Assembly (NCBI RefSeq): GCF_013284245.2
Contig: NZ_CP085876.1
Location: forward strand, 6,361,001 to 6,425,000
Source of the DNA: Brevibacillus sp. DP1.3A
Lineage (GTDB): Bacteria > Bacillota > Bacilli > Brevibacillales > Brevibacillaceae
Direction: 5' to 3'
Length of the DNA: 64,000 nucleotides
Every line of letters starts with the position of its first letter. The stretch's first letter is position 1. The notes below the pieces were generated by a model that did not search any database, was not told the origin of the DNA, and saw nothing but the letters and a program-made list of their open reading frames with translations. Below are positions 1-7,993 of the stretch, piece by piece. The translations under genes were made by a program, and so were the position numbers.

Positions 1-158
1 TGGAAAACTCGCACATTCTCCCTCTTCGGTGACTTCGACTTGCACGACGGTCTACAAAAGATCTTCGTCGTTTTTACCGCATAAAAAAATTGATCATCGT
101 AAGACGCATCGTTATGAATAATGGCCTGCCATCGCTCATCGGTTACCCGTTCCTCCAA
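1..158 (-). CDS. adaA: Ada/AdaA methylphosphotriester-DNA methyltransferase, N-terminal part (partial)
   Basis: Reading the minus strand from a TTG at 156-158 gives about 52 residues before the window edge cuts the gene. They include DERWQAII, FFYAVKTTKIFCRPSC and a following ENVRVF, which match the N-terminal zinc domain of E. coli Ada and B. subtilis AdaA. In that family the first Cys of FCRPSC takes the methyl group from Sp-methylphosphotriesters, which turns the protein into a transcription activator. A ribosome binding site AAAGGAG lies at 169-175, ten bases before the TTG, and an in-frame stop sits just upstream, so no longer start is possible. The gene diverges from alkA as in Bacillus, where AdaA activates both directions of the adaptive response. 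The C-terminal AraC-type part lies outside the window, so AdaA rather than full-length Ada is an inference. Confidence 0.85.
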   Translation of the reverse strand, partial: MEERVTDERWQAIIHNDASYDDQFFYAVKTTKIFCRPSCKSKSPKRENVRVF

Positions 159-271
159 GACATGTCATCTCCTTTGCCATAGCCGTTTTCGAATCGCTTG
201 CTCTTACCGACAGTATACCCCCACGCTACGTGATCCGTACTGCTAGAAGATTAAAATAGCAAGATAACGAA

Positions 272-299
272 ATGACAGGATAGCTTTTCTTGTTATAAA
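272..299 (+). promoter_or_regulatory. Candidate promoter of alkA-nfo
   Basis: A -35-like ATGACA (272-277) and a -10 TATAAA (294-299) are separated by 16 bases, with a TG one base before the -10 (extended -10). It sits 31 bases upstream of the alkA start. The weak -35 would suit activation by the divergent Ada protein, but I could not identify an Ada box with confidence. Confidence 0.45.
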
Positions 300-330
300 A
301 CTAGGAGGAAGTCAGACAGGAGGTTTTCGC

Positions 331-1263
331 ATGGCAAGCGGTCTATCCCACTCGGCTTGGGTCGATAATAGAGAAGAAATAATCTTGTCCGTACCTACGG
401 AATTCAGTTTTACGCAAAATCTTCAATACTTGTCCAGAGCATCCAACGAATGCATGTTTCACATTCAAAACGGGCACCTCTACAAAGCCATCCCGATGGA
501 ACAAGATCCACAAGTGGTCGAAATTCACGCTGATAACGATCAAGGATTGACTGTGCGTTTTCTCAGCCCTTCGCTTCCCACTGAAAAAGTCCGGATAGAG
601 GTAGCACGCTATGTCCGCGATTGGTTCGATCTCGATCGAGACCTGGTTCCGTTTTATGAGCTTGCCGCAGGGGATGCTCTTCTACAGCAGGCCGTTGAAA
701 AGTTTTACGGGCTGCGGACCATGGGCATTCCCGACCTGTTTGAAGCGCTCAGTTGGGGAATTATTGGACAACAAATTAACCTGACCTATGCGTACACGCT
801 TAAACGGCGGTTGGTAGAGACATTTGGAAGACGGGTAGAGTTCGAAGGTGAGACGTATTGGCTTTTTCCCACAGCGGAAAAAATCGCCGGCTTGACCGTC
901 GCTGATCTGGATGGATTGCACATGACGACAAAGAAATGCGAGTATTTGATTGACGTTGCACAACTCATCGTTGAAGGGAAACTATCGAAAGAGCTATTAT
1001 GGGACGGAGGAGATTATCAAACCGCGGAGAAACGATTGACCAGCATCCGCGGGATTGGACCGTGGACGGCCAACTATGTGCTCATGCGCTGTCTGCGAAT
1101 ACCCTCTGCTTTTCCCATTGACGATGTCGGCCTGCACAATGCGATCAAATTTTTACTAGGCAAAGAAAAAAAGCCGACAAAAGCAGAAATACGAGAGCTG
1201 TCCAAGGCTTGGACGAATTGGGAGTCGTACGCTACTTTTTATTTATGGCGTTTTCTTTATTAA
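331..1263 (+). CDS. alkA: DNA-3-methyladenine glycosylase II (AlkA)
   Basis: A 310-residue base-excision enzyme that removes alkylated purines (3-methyladenine and others) from DNA. The N-terminal ~115 residues fit the AlkA N-terminal domain. Then comes the HhH-GPD core: GIIGQQINLTYAYTLKRRL near residue 150, the helix-hairpin-helix IRGIGPWTANYVLMRCLRI near 240-258, and FPIDDVGL, whose Asp is the catalytic residue of the family. The start is fixed by AGGAGG eight bases upstream of ATG 331. It is followed after 19 bases by nfo, so glycosylase and AP endonuclease are probably co-transcribed, and it diverges from adaA, forming an adaptive-response locus. Length and motifs are normal for Bacillus AlkA (about 300 aa). 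Confidence 0.93.
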   Translation: MASGLSHSAWVDNREEIILSVPTEFSFTQNLQYLSRASNECMFHIQNGHLYKAIPMEQDPQVVEIHADNDQGLTVRFLSPSLPTEKVRIEVARYVRDWFDLDRDLVPFYELAAGDALLQQAVEKFYGLRTMGIPDLFEALSWGIIGQQINLTYAYTLKRRLVETFGRRVEFEGETYWLFPTAEKIAGLTVADLDGLHMTTKKCEYLIDVAQLIVEGKLSKELLWDGGDYQTAEKRLTSIRGIGPWTANYVLMRCLRIPSAFPIDDVGLHNAIKFLLGKEKKPTKAEIRELSKAWTNWESYATFYLWRFLY

Positions 1264-1282
1264 TCAAAGGAGGTTCTATCCT

Positions 1283-2401
1283 ATGCTAAAAATAGGTTCG
1301 CACGTATCATTCTCTGGTAAAGGACTGCTGAATGCCGCCGAAGAAGCAGCCACGTACGGCTCAAGTACCTTTATGATCTACACGGGTGCACCGCAAAACA
1401 CCCGCCGCAAGCCGATTGAAGACCAGTACATTACGGAAGGCAAAGAAGTAATGGCGAAGCAGGGCGTGGATGAAATTGTCGTACATGCCCCGTACATTAT
1501 TAACTTGGGCTCTTACAAGGACGATACTTATGAGCTCGCTGTCCGCTTTCTGCAAGAAGAGATTCGCCGGACCGACTACATTGGCGTCAAAAATATCGTG
1601 CTGCACCCTGGCGCATACACCGACAAGGATGCGGAGTACGGCATTGCCCGAATCGCAGAAGGCTTGAATGAAGTTCTGACAGGCATCAAAGACACCGATG
1701 TGAAAATCGCGCTGGAGACTATGGCGGGCAAAGGAACGGAAATCGGTCGTAGCTTTGAGGAAATCGCGTCCATCATCGAGAAAGTAGAAGACAACAGCAG
1801 GCTGACCGTCTGCATGGATACTTGCCACATTCACGACGCTGGCTATGATATCGTCAACGACTTCGATGGCGTCTTGGAACAGTTTGACCGGACAATCGGC
1901 TTGGATCGTCTCGCCGTCGTTCACTTGAATGACAGCAAAAACTTCCGTGGGGCAGGCAAAGACCGCCACGCGCCAATCGGTGCGGGACTCATCGGCTTTG
2001 ATGCGATGAACTACATCGTGAACCACGAGAAAATCCGCCACCTGCCGCTTGTACTGGAGACACCTTGGATCAGCAAAGATAAAGGCAACGAGCGTCCGAT
2101 GTACGAAGCAGAAATTGCCCTCCTGCGTGGGGAAGTGGACAAGCGCTTCGGCAACGAATTCATGGACCATGTAGAGCGACTCGATTTCTTTTTCCGTAAA
2201 CAAGATATTACCAGACGCGAGTATGTGATTGGAATTTGGGAGCTGCTCAAAAACGACGCGAAGGCAAAGAAAGCCGATGGCCGCGAGCCGATGGAGCGTC
2301 TGTACGATATGGTGAAGGAAGCGAGATTGTTCCCTGAGCTTACCGAAGAGCAGATCAACCATCGCTTGAGTGCCTACTTCGCGATTCCGAAATTCTCGTA
2401 A
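1283..2401 (+). CDS. nfo: Endonuclease IV (AP endonuclease, Nfo) with C-terminal extension
   Basis: A TIM-barrel, zinc-dependent AP endonuclease that cuts DNA 5' to abasic sites. It starts MLKIGSHVSFSGKGLLNAAE and shows the family landmarks IVVHAPYIINLGS (~66), NIVLHPGAY (~105), IALETMAGKGTEIG (~142), MDTCHIHDAGYD (~178), VVHLNDSK near 213 followed by RHAPIGAGLIGF, and LVLETPW (~252). These carry the His, Glu and Asp zinc ligands. AAAGGAGG lies nine bases before the ATG. It follows alkA by 19 bases and would process the abasic sites that AlkA makes. Oddly, it is 372 residues against about 280-300 for usual family members: the last ~85 residues, rich in charged residues, form an extra tail after the barrel. 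I do not know the tail's role. Confidence 0.93.
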   Translation: MLKIGSHVSFSGKGLLNAAEEAATYGSSTFMIYTGAPQNTRRKPIEDQYITEGKEVMAKQGVDEIVVHAPYIINLGSYKDDTYELAVRFLQEEIRRTDYIGVKNIVLHPGAYTDKDAEYGIARIAEGLNEVLTGIKDTDVKIALETMAGKGTEIGRSFEEIASIIEKVEDNSRLTVCMDTCHIHDAGYDIVNDFDGVLEQFDRTIGLDRLAVVHLNDSKNFRGAGKDRHAPIGAGLIGFDAMNYIVNHEKIRHLPLVLETPWISKDKGNERPMYEAEIALLRGEVDKRFGNEFMDHVERLDFFFRKQDITRREYVIGIWELLKNDAKAKKADGREPMERLYDMVKEARLFPELTEEQINHRLSAYFAIPKFS

Positions 2402-2484
2402 TGTAAAAGCACTTCATGTAGGCTGACTGTGGCTTCCTCCTGTTGGAGTGAACCCGACACACGTACCAATAGAGGGGGAGCCAT

Positions 2485-2783
2485 ATGCCTACGCCAAAAA
2501 AGCCAGCACCTCAAGATGCTGACTCTGCTAAAACATATACGTTGCTCGGAGCTGATCGCTCGTTTTATCAAAGTAATACTCCGGGTACATTAGGAGGGTA
2601 CCAGCCACGCAAAATATATGGCCGGCTGGATTGTCCCTCTGCCATCAGAGCCATTACGCGAGGCGGTTATGTGCGCCATCGCGTATTTTTTGCGGATGAA
2701 GCTATCGCTATTGCTGCGGGGTATCGGCCTTGTGCGTTTGTTTACGAGAGAAATATTTGTTGTGGAAAGCGATGCGTGCGTAG
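2485..2783 (+). pseudogene. Small Ada-type zinc-binding domain protein, frameshifted near its end
   Basis: From ATG 2485 (ribosome binding site GAGGGGGAG) the frame encodes a ~90-residue protein with GRLDCPSAIRAI and FFADEAIAIAAGYRPC, the pattern of the Ada metal-binding domain (E. coli Ada ends this domain with GFRPCKRC). In the present sequence the frame continues as AFVYERN and stops only at 2835, losing the last zinc cysteine. One extra base in the T run near 2733 would instead give AFCLREKYLLWKAMRA and a stop at 2781-2783, which restores the Cys-x2-Cys and a typical end. I therefore read this as a one-base deletion in a gene whose intact form is about 99 residues. Whether it is natural or a sequencing error cannot be told. 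It lies next to alkA and nfo; its function is unknown, perhaps DNA binding. Confidence 0.65.
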
Positions 2784-2827
2784 GTCAATGATCCCTGCCA
2801 TTCCGTTCATTTTGCCTCCTGATCTTC

Positions 2828-3217
2828 CTATATAACACCTGCGGGGATTCGAAAGAGTACATAGTTGCCCGTCCACATTTGTGACGTGATAATCATCTTC
2901 TCTTTCCCCCGTTCAAAAAAGTATCCCGCCCCTTCTTGCTGGATAAAGGTCCAGCCTTTTTCTGTCACCGTTCGTTTCATCGCTTCTGCCGCTGATGCTT
3001 GATTCGCTTGCGGCCCATACCCATACCAATCGACGTTTCCCTCCGTCGTCAATTTGACGATGCTTCCTGTGTTTTCGCCCAATAGCTCCGTCACTTCTCT
3101 TTTGGACTTGGATTCGAATGGTAATGCAGGATACCAGATCAGAGAAACATACGTGAATATGATGAAACAAAAGCCCAAGAAGAATACGAGGAACAGTGCT
3201 TTCGCTCTCTTATTCAT
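2828..3217 (-). CDS. Membrane-anchored hypothetical protein
   Basis: A 129-residue protein with one N-terminal hydrophobic segment (about residues 7-30, ALFLVFFLGFCFIIFTYVSL), then a mostly polar domain that would lie outside the cell. No cysteine lipobox is present, so the segment is an uncleaved anchor. I do not recognise the family. The ribosome binding site lies inside the end of the preceding cyclase gene and the start follows that stop by only 3 bases, so the two are translationally linked. It converges with the frameshifted Ada-type gene. Confidence 0.7.
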   Translation of the reverse strand: MNKRAKALFLVFFLGFCFIIFTYVSLIWYPALPFESKSKREVTELLGENTGSIVKLTTEGNVDWYGYGPQANQASAAEAMKRTVTEKGWTFIQQEGAGYFFERGKEKMIITSQMWTGNYVLFRIPAGVI

Positions 3218-3220
3218 GTC

Positions 3221-4000
3221 CTACTCCTCTTCCTCAAAAATCGCAACAGGACGCGCCCATCCCGCGCTCGCTCCTTTCACTTTTACAGGGAACACAGAAA
3301 CGGTAAACCCGTAGGGCCTCGGCAATTGCTCCAAATTCGCCAGCTTTTCAATTTGGCAATACTCTTTCTCTTTTCCCACATAGTGAGCCGCCCATAAAAC
3401 GCCATCGCGCGGATTTTGTTTATAATCAGCGGCTTGAACGGAAAACGGAATATCCCATCCCCACCCATCGGTTCCCATGACCTTGATTCCTTGATCGATC
3501 AGCCAATGTGTCGCTTCGGCGGATACTCCAGCATGTGATTGAAAATAGTGCTCTTCATAGTATCTTTTATCCGCGTCCGTCCTGATCAGGACAATATCGA
3601 ACGGTTTCAGTTCGTATTCGATTTGGGCGAGTTTCTGTGTTACGTCATTCACCGTGATCTCATAGCCAGACGGCTTTTCACTAAAGTCAAGCAGGACACC
3701 ATCTCCGTAGAACCACTCCAACGGTAACTGATCAATCGTTTTCGCCGGCTCTCCCTCTGAAGTAGGCCAGTAATGCCAAGGCGCATCTACATGTGTCCCT
3801 GTATGTGTCGTGAGTGTCACCGTTTCACTCGCCCAAGCCTTCTGTTCGGGAAAATCCGTTGGTTGCAAACCGAAATACTGGGCAGCTTGGACAGCCCCTT
3901 CTTCATGACTATTGTATTGAATCTCAGGTGGAAACGGTTCTTTTGCCAGACGATCAAGAGGCACACTCAGATCAATGAACCGACGCGCTTTTCTATTCAT
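3221..4000 (-). CDS. Cyclase-family metal-dependent hydrolase (kynurenine formamidase-like)
   Basis: A 259-residue protein of the 'putative cyclase' family (PF04199), which includes bacterial kynurenine formamidase KynB and other amide or lactone hydrolases. The hallmark HTGTHVDAPWH, which carries His and Asp metal ligands, is near residue 65. IDLSVPLD near the N-terminus and DIVLIRTD, with FQSHAGVSAEATHWL after it, are also typical. No tryptophan-catabolic genes are seen beside it, so the substrate is open; many Bacillota homologues have no known role. It is followed directly by the small membrane protein gene. Family confident, substrate not. Confidence 0.85.
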   Translation of the reverse strand: MNRKARRFIDLSVPLDRLAKEPFPPEIQYNSHEEGAVQAAQYFGLQPTDFPEQKAWASETVTLTTHTGTHVDAPWHYWPTSEGEPAKTIDQLPLEWFYGDGVLLDFSEKPSGYEITVNDVTQKLAQIEYELKPFDIVLIRTDADKRYYEEHYFQSHAGVSAEATHWLIDQGIKVMGTDGWGWDIPFSVQAADYKQNPRDGVLWAAHYVGKEKEYCQIEKLANLEQLPRPYGFTVSVFPVKVKGASAGWARPVAIFEEEE

Positions 4001-4097
4001 AGCAGGATTCCCTTCTTTCCGCTTTGTAATTTTCTGTATTTTTTGTCAACTCCACTGTACTACCTGCCTTCCACCAGCGTCAAATGAACACAAGCAA

Positions 4098-4135
4098 AAG
4101 GCCAGTACCTCGTCGTCTATACAGGTACTGGCCTT
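4098..4135 (-). terminator. Terminator after the MerR gene
   Basis: AAGGCCAGTACCT and AGGTACTGGCCTT form a perfect 13-bp stem with a 12-base loop. It lies three bases after the stop of the minus-strand MerR gene, with a T-rich tract following on that strand. Confidence 0.8.
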
Positions 4136-4137
4136 CT

Positions 4138-4947
4138 TCATGGGGATTCTATGGGAATTTGTACTTCTACATACGTATCGCCCCCATGCGGGGTTTGCAG
4201 ATAGTTTTCTCTGCCTGGCTGATCTTTTTTAATACGGTATTGATTGCGCTCTATCCATCTTGCCAAGTCAATACAGGCCGTAGAAGGAACGAATGGCTCT
4301 ACACGTTGGACCAGGGTGGCCATCATCGGCTCCTCTGGCAGCGTACGTATGTCCAGCATGTCGGATGCGGATGGCAAGGGAATGTCCTGTTTGAGTACAT
4401 AGCCGATCTCCATTTCGAATGCCGTCTCGTCTCTCTCCGACTCCTTCCACAAAACGATAGGAGAAAGCATCCCTCTCTGCTGCTTACCTGCATAATGAGC
4501 CAACCGATCGAAAAGCATCGGAATCTCTTCCACTGTACCTTCCGCACGAAACGAGACAACTTTTTGGGCTTCGACTCGTTTAAAAACAACCTCTTGTTCT
4601 ACGTACCCCTTTTGCTCGATCCATAGCAGACGCTCCTTGATTCGATTCAATCGTGCTTGCTCCTCCTCAAGTAGCTGTTCCATTTCCCTTTCTTTTTGCC
4701 TGAATATGCCTTGGAGTTGTTCCAGGGACATCTCTTCATGAAGCAATTGCTGAATTTGCTGCAACGTAAATCCCAAGTCCTTGTACATGAGAATTCGATT
4801 GAGCGTAACCAATTGCTCTGCTGCATAAAACCGATAGCCCGTCTCTTTGTCGATATCCGCTGGCTTCAAAATGCCAATTTGATCATAAAAACGAAGCGTC
4901 TTTAAGGACACTCTGCTCAATCGGGAAAATTCACTGATCTTAAACAT
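4138..4947 (-). CDS. MerR-family transcription regulator with C-terminal effector-binding domain
   Basis: A regulator of 269 residues if started at MFKISEFSRLSRVS. The MerR helix-turn-helix is at the N-terminus (VSLKTLRFYDQIGIL, ETGYRFYAAEQLV), followed by the long dimerisation helix (LEQLQGIFRQKEREMEQLLEE) and then a ~150-residue domain resembling the GyrI-like/BmrR effector-binding fold. An in-frame ATG seven codons upstream (4968) is possible but has a poor ribosome binding site. It diverges from the MetX-like hydrolase gene, with a textbook MerR-type promoter between them, so that gene is its likely target. MerR activators unwind over-spaced promoters upon ligand binding. The ligand is unknown; BmrR-type domains bind hydrophobic cations or drugs. 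Confidence 0.88.
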   Translation of the reverse strand: MFKISEFSRLSRVSLKTLRFYDQIGILKPADIDKETGYRFYAAEQLVTLNRILMYKDLGFTLQQIQQLLHEEMSLEQLQGIFRQKEREMEQLLEEEQARLNRIKERLLWIEQKGYVEQEVVFKRVEAQKVVSFRAEGTVEEIPMLFDRLAHYAGKQQRGMLSPIVLWKESERDETAFEMEIGYVLKQDIPLPSASDMLDIRTLPEEPMMATLVQRVEPFVPSTACIDLARWIERNQYRIKKDQPGRENYLQTPHGGDTYVEVQIPIESP

Positions 4948-4972
4948 GGAAAAACCCCAATCTGTCATTCCC

Positions 4973-5004
4973 TTGACTTTCCCCTGTACGGGAACGTTTA
5001 TAGT
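4973..5004 (+). promoter_or_regulatory. MerR-type promoter with 20-bp spacer and operator dyad
   Basis: TTGACT (4973-4978) and TATAGT (4999-5004) are 20 bp apart, longer than the usual 17, which is the signature of MerR-activated promoters. Inside the spacer is the inverted repeat TTCCC (4979-4983) and GGGAA (4990-4994). Transcription would begin near 5011, which rules out a TTG start at 5004 for the downstream gene and supports ATG 5040. Confidence 0.8.
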
Positions 5005-5039
5005 TGAAAAAAATCATGCTTACAAAGGAGCAATGTGAG

Positions 5040-6050
5040 ATGGATTACGACATTTTTCACTTGGGAGATGTTCGCTTGCAGTCCGGAGTGACACTGCCAC
5101 ATGCATTTATTGCTTACAAAACGTATGGCACGCTCAACGCAGCCAAGGATAACGTCATTATATTTCCTACATCGTTTGGAGACCAGCATTACCAAAACGA
5201 ATGGCTCATCGGGGAAGATAAGGCTTTGAATCCGAATCAATATTTTATCATCATTCCCAACATGCTCGGCAACGGGCTATCGTCCTCCCCGAGCAATACA
5301 GCCAGCCCGTATGATCAGGCCAATTTTCCACACGTTACGATCTACGATAATGTCGCACTTCAGCATCGTCTCATTACGGAGAGGTTTGGCATCAAAAAAA
5401 TTGCGCTGGCAACCGGCTGGTCGATGGGGGCCATCCAGGCTTTTCATTGGGCGGCGAGCTACCCAGATATGGTCGAACGATTGGCTCCTTTTGCCGGAAC
5501 CGCAAAAACATGGCCGCATAACATCGTCTTGATCGAAGGGATTCGAGCAGCATTACAGGCCGATGTAGCTTGGAATAACGGGCAGTATACAGCATCTCCC
5601 GAGGTTGGCTTACGTACCTTGGGGCGCGTTTATGCAAGTTGGGGGTTTTCACAGCCATTTTACCGCGAGGCATGCTATAAAGCTTTGGGCTATGAGACAC
5701 TTTCCGAATTTATCTCGGGATTTTGGGAGGAGAGCTTTGTTCCGTCAGATGCAAACGATTTGCTGTCGATGATGTGGACGTGGCAGCATGCCGACATTAG
5801 CCAAAATGATAGATACAAGGGAGACTTTGAAGCTGCGTTACGAAGCATTCAGGCACGAACGGTTGTGATGCCTGTACGGACTGATTTGTATTTCACGCCA
5901 GAAGACAGTGAATATGAGACGAAGCACATCCCTAACGCTACCTTTAAGCCGATTGAATCAATCTGGGGACACTTGGCTGGGTTTGGACTTAACCCTGTCG
6001 ATACTGCGTTTATTGATAACACCTTAAAAGAACAGTTGGGGACAAACTGA
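5040..6050 (+). CDS. Alpha/beta-hydrolase of the homoserine O-acetyltransferase (MetX) family
   Basis: A 336-residue hydrolase-fold protein. The nucleophile elbow GWSMG is near residue 125, HWAASYPDMVERLAPFAGTAKT follows as in MetX, MPVRTDLYFTPED could supply the acid, and SIWGHLAGFG near the end the catalytic histidine. Family members acylate homoserine or hydrolyse esters; short, stand-alone Bacillota versions like this are often of unknown substrate. AAAGGAG precedes ATG 5040 by nine bases, and the promoter position excludes earlier starts. Control by the divergent MerR protein suggests induction by a small molecule, hence a possible detoxifying hydrolase rather than methionine synthesis. 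That is inference. A hairpin terminator follows. Confidence 0.82.
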   Translation: MDYDIFHLGDVRLQSGVTLPHAFIAYKTYGTLNAAKDNVIIFPTSFGDQHYQNEWLIGEDKALNPNQYFIIIPNMLGNGLSSSPSNTASPYDQANFPHVTIYDNVALQHRLITERFGIKKIALATGWSMGAIQAFHWAASYPDMVERLAPFAGTAKTWPHNIVLIEGIRAALQADVAWNNGQYTASPEVGLRTLGRVYASWGFSQPFYREACYKALGYETLSEFISGFWEESFVPSDANDLLSMMWTWQHADISQNDRYKGDFEAALRSIQARTVVMPVRTDLYFTPEDSEYETKHIPNATFKPIESIWGHLAGFGLNPVDTAFIDNTLKEQLGTN

Positions 6051-6064
6051 AAATACGAAGTAGA

Positions 6065-6098
6065 GGGACACCTATAAAGGTGCCCCTTCCTTATTTTT
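6065..6098 (+). terminator. Terminator after the MetX-like gene
   Basis: GGGACACCT and AGGTGCCCC pair with one mismatch around a 4-base loop, followed by a T-rich tract. It overlaps the 3' end of the converging HEAT-repeat gene. Confidence 0.7.
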
Positions 6099-7695
6099 TC
6101 GCAAGGAGTGACTCGACGGATTCAGTTATATCCTCCGGCAGGAACTCTCGAACCTCATCAAGAATATGGCTAATCTTTTCACACTGTTCATCCTTTAATC
6201 GCAGATAGAACCTTCTATTATATCCATACAGCCAATGCACGACATACAGGATTGCATCCTCGCGTATTTCTTTTTCCTGCACAGCACATGCCCGTAATAA
6301 TAATGAAATACTGTCTGCCTTGTTCATCTTCGAAAATAAGAAGAGAATGTTTTTCTTCACGTGAAGGCCTACATCTTTTTCGAGCATCTCCCAGAGCATG
6401 TCCGCATGACGAAGCTCTACCCTATCCGCTAGAATTTGTCTTACTTCACGGGATGCGCTTCGTTTATTGGTTTGTAGCGCGCGGATAAAAACTTCGATGT
6501 GATCTTCCGGATTCAGCATAGCGAGTGCCTTCACGGCTACTCTTTGTATTCGTTCATTTTCATGCCGCAAAAATGGGAGAATCCATTGATCATCTGCTTT
6601 CACACCCGTTTCCCCTACTCCCACAATCGCAATGGGTATCACCTGCTCCTCGGTACCACCCAATTTTTCTCGATAGAAGGCAGCGAAATCGATCTTTTTG
6701 TCCCTCAAATAAAATCGAGCCATTTCGCGGATGGATTTATGCCCATCAAGCAGAGCAGCAAGTAACGCATCCGTCGATTCCTCAGGAAAGCGATCCACAT
6801 AAGCTTGTAGAGCTAGTTGGCGAATAGAAGGAAAAACGTCACGTCGGATTCGACCGAGCCATTTTCGCAGGCGATCATTTTCGTCCTGTTTGCACATATG
6901 TCTAACCGTCTGGAGCCTGATCAAGGCATCCTTCTGAATCAAAGCCTCTGCAATGACCTCATCTGGATCGATATCATGTAGGTTGATTGCCAAATCAAAG
7001 CAAAATCGCCGAACAACCGGGTCTTTTGAGTGAAACCCACTGCGTAACACATCCCGATTATTTGGATGACGAAACATTGCGTCGATCTCCTCTAGGAAAT
7101 CAGAGAACTTTTCACGGTTATAGTATGCGGACAAATGCTTCAACAAGAAAATGGATTCGAGAAAGTGTTTCACATAATCTGGACGGAATCTCACCTTACA
7201 TGCCTTAAACGCCAGATAACGAATTTTAGGCTGCCAATCATTCAAACGGATCAGCAAAAAGGGAATCTCCGCACCCGTAACCTGTTTTAACAACACTTCA
7301 ATCGCCGCTTCCCTTACATATCCGTTTCGATGGAAGCTACATATCCCGATGAAACAAAGGTCTGACTCGTCGTTTATCGAAAAGTTCCGGATATCCTCCG
7401 GCGACAACTCATGCCACGCTGCCAACTGGTTTCTATTTGAATAAGGAGTCAATCTCCGTATGTATTGATCCAAGCCAATTAAATCTGGTTTACGCAGACG
7501 CGAGGTTATTTGATGGACAGCCGCAAGTGCTGCCATTCGTACTTCTTCTCTTTTTTCCGAGGCAAATGGTAATAGAAAGGTCAGAGTGATCATGCTCCCC
7601 AACTTGCCCAAGGAGTGGAGAATTTCTACTTTTCTTTCGTCCGATCTATACAATTCCTCAAGTAGCCCTTGTTCTTCCGGCGTCATTTGTTTCAT
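6091..7695 (-). CDS. HEAT-repeat protein
   Basis: A protein of 534 residues if started at MKQMTPEEQGLL, where AGGAGG lies five bases upstream; an in-frame start nine codons earlier lacks this. It has no membrane segment or signal peptide. The sequence is a series of ~30-40-residue alpha-helical units with the HEAT pattern (for example REEVRMAALAAVHQI, GYVREAAIEVLLKQV, PSIRQLALQAYVDRF, ERIQRVAVKALAML). HEAT solenoids are protein-binding scaffolds; no catalytic motif is visible. It is a single gene with no partners nearby. The partner and role are unknown. Confidence 0.8.
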   Translation of the reverse strand: MKQMTPEEQGLLEELYRSDERKVEILHSLGKLGSMITLTFLLPFASEKREEVRMAALAAVHQITSRLRKPDLIGLDQYIRRLTPYSNRNQLAAWHELSPEDIRNFSINDESDLCFIGICSFHRNGYVREAAIEVLLKQVTGAEIPFLLIRLNDWQPKIRYLAFKACKVRFRPDYVKHFLESIFLLKHLSAYYNREKFSDFLEEIDAMFRHPNNRDVLRSGFHSKDPVVRRFCFDLAINLHDIDPDEVIAEALIQKDALIRLQTVRHMCKQDENDRLRKWLGRIRRDVFPSIRQLALQAYVDRFPEESTDALLAALLDGHKSIREMARFYLRDKKIDFAAFYREKLGGTEEQVIPIAIVGVGETGVKADDQWILPFLRHENERIQRVAVKALAMLNPEDHIEVFIRALQTNKRSASREVRQILADRVELRHADMLWEMLEKDVGLHVKKNILFLFSKMNKADSISLLLRACAVQEKEIREDAILYVVHWLYGYNRRFYLRLKDEQCEKISHILDEVREFLPEDITESVESLLAKK

Positions 7696-7993
7696 GTCGA
7701 TCCTCCTATGGTACAAAATCATCCAAGATCACTAGGTTATAAAAATTCGAACGTCAATAAATACTCAATTGTATAGTTTTTTATTGACTCGACCGGATGT
7801 ATATTTAAAGTTTTATCTAATCCGGATTCAATATGGTAATATAAGTTAATAAACCTAAACTAAAACAGGAGTTAACTATGGTTACTTTCTGTATAACACT
7901 TTCAATAAAATAGATTTATTAAAATCGTTTGCTTATATTCTTGTATCTATCGTTTTTTGTGCCGTTCTTTTTACAAAATATGGATGGGAACAA

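Noticed and set aside
1361..2362. 333-codon open frame on the minus strand
   Set aside because: It is antisense to nfo, whose motifs are unmistakable.
5004..5039. TTG start 12 codons upstream for the MetX-like gene
   Set aside because: It lies within the -10 element of the MerR-type promoter, so it would not be on the transcript. ATG 5040 has a good ribosome binding site.
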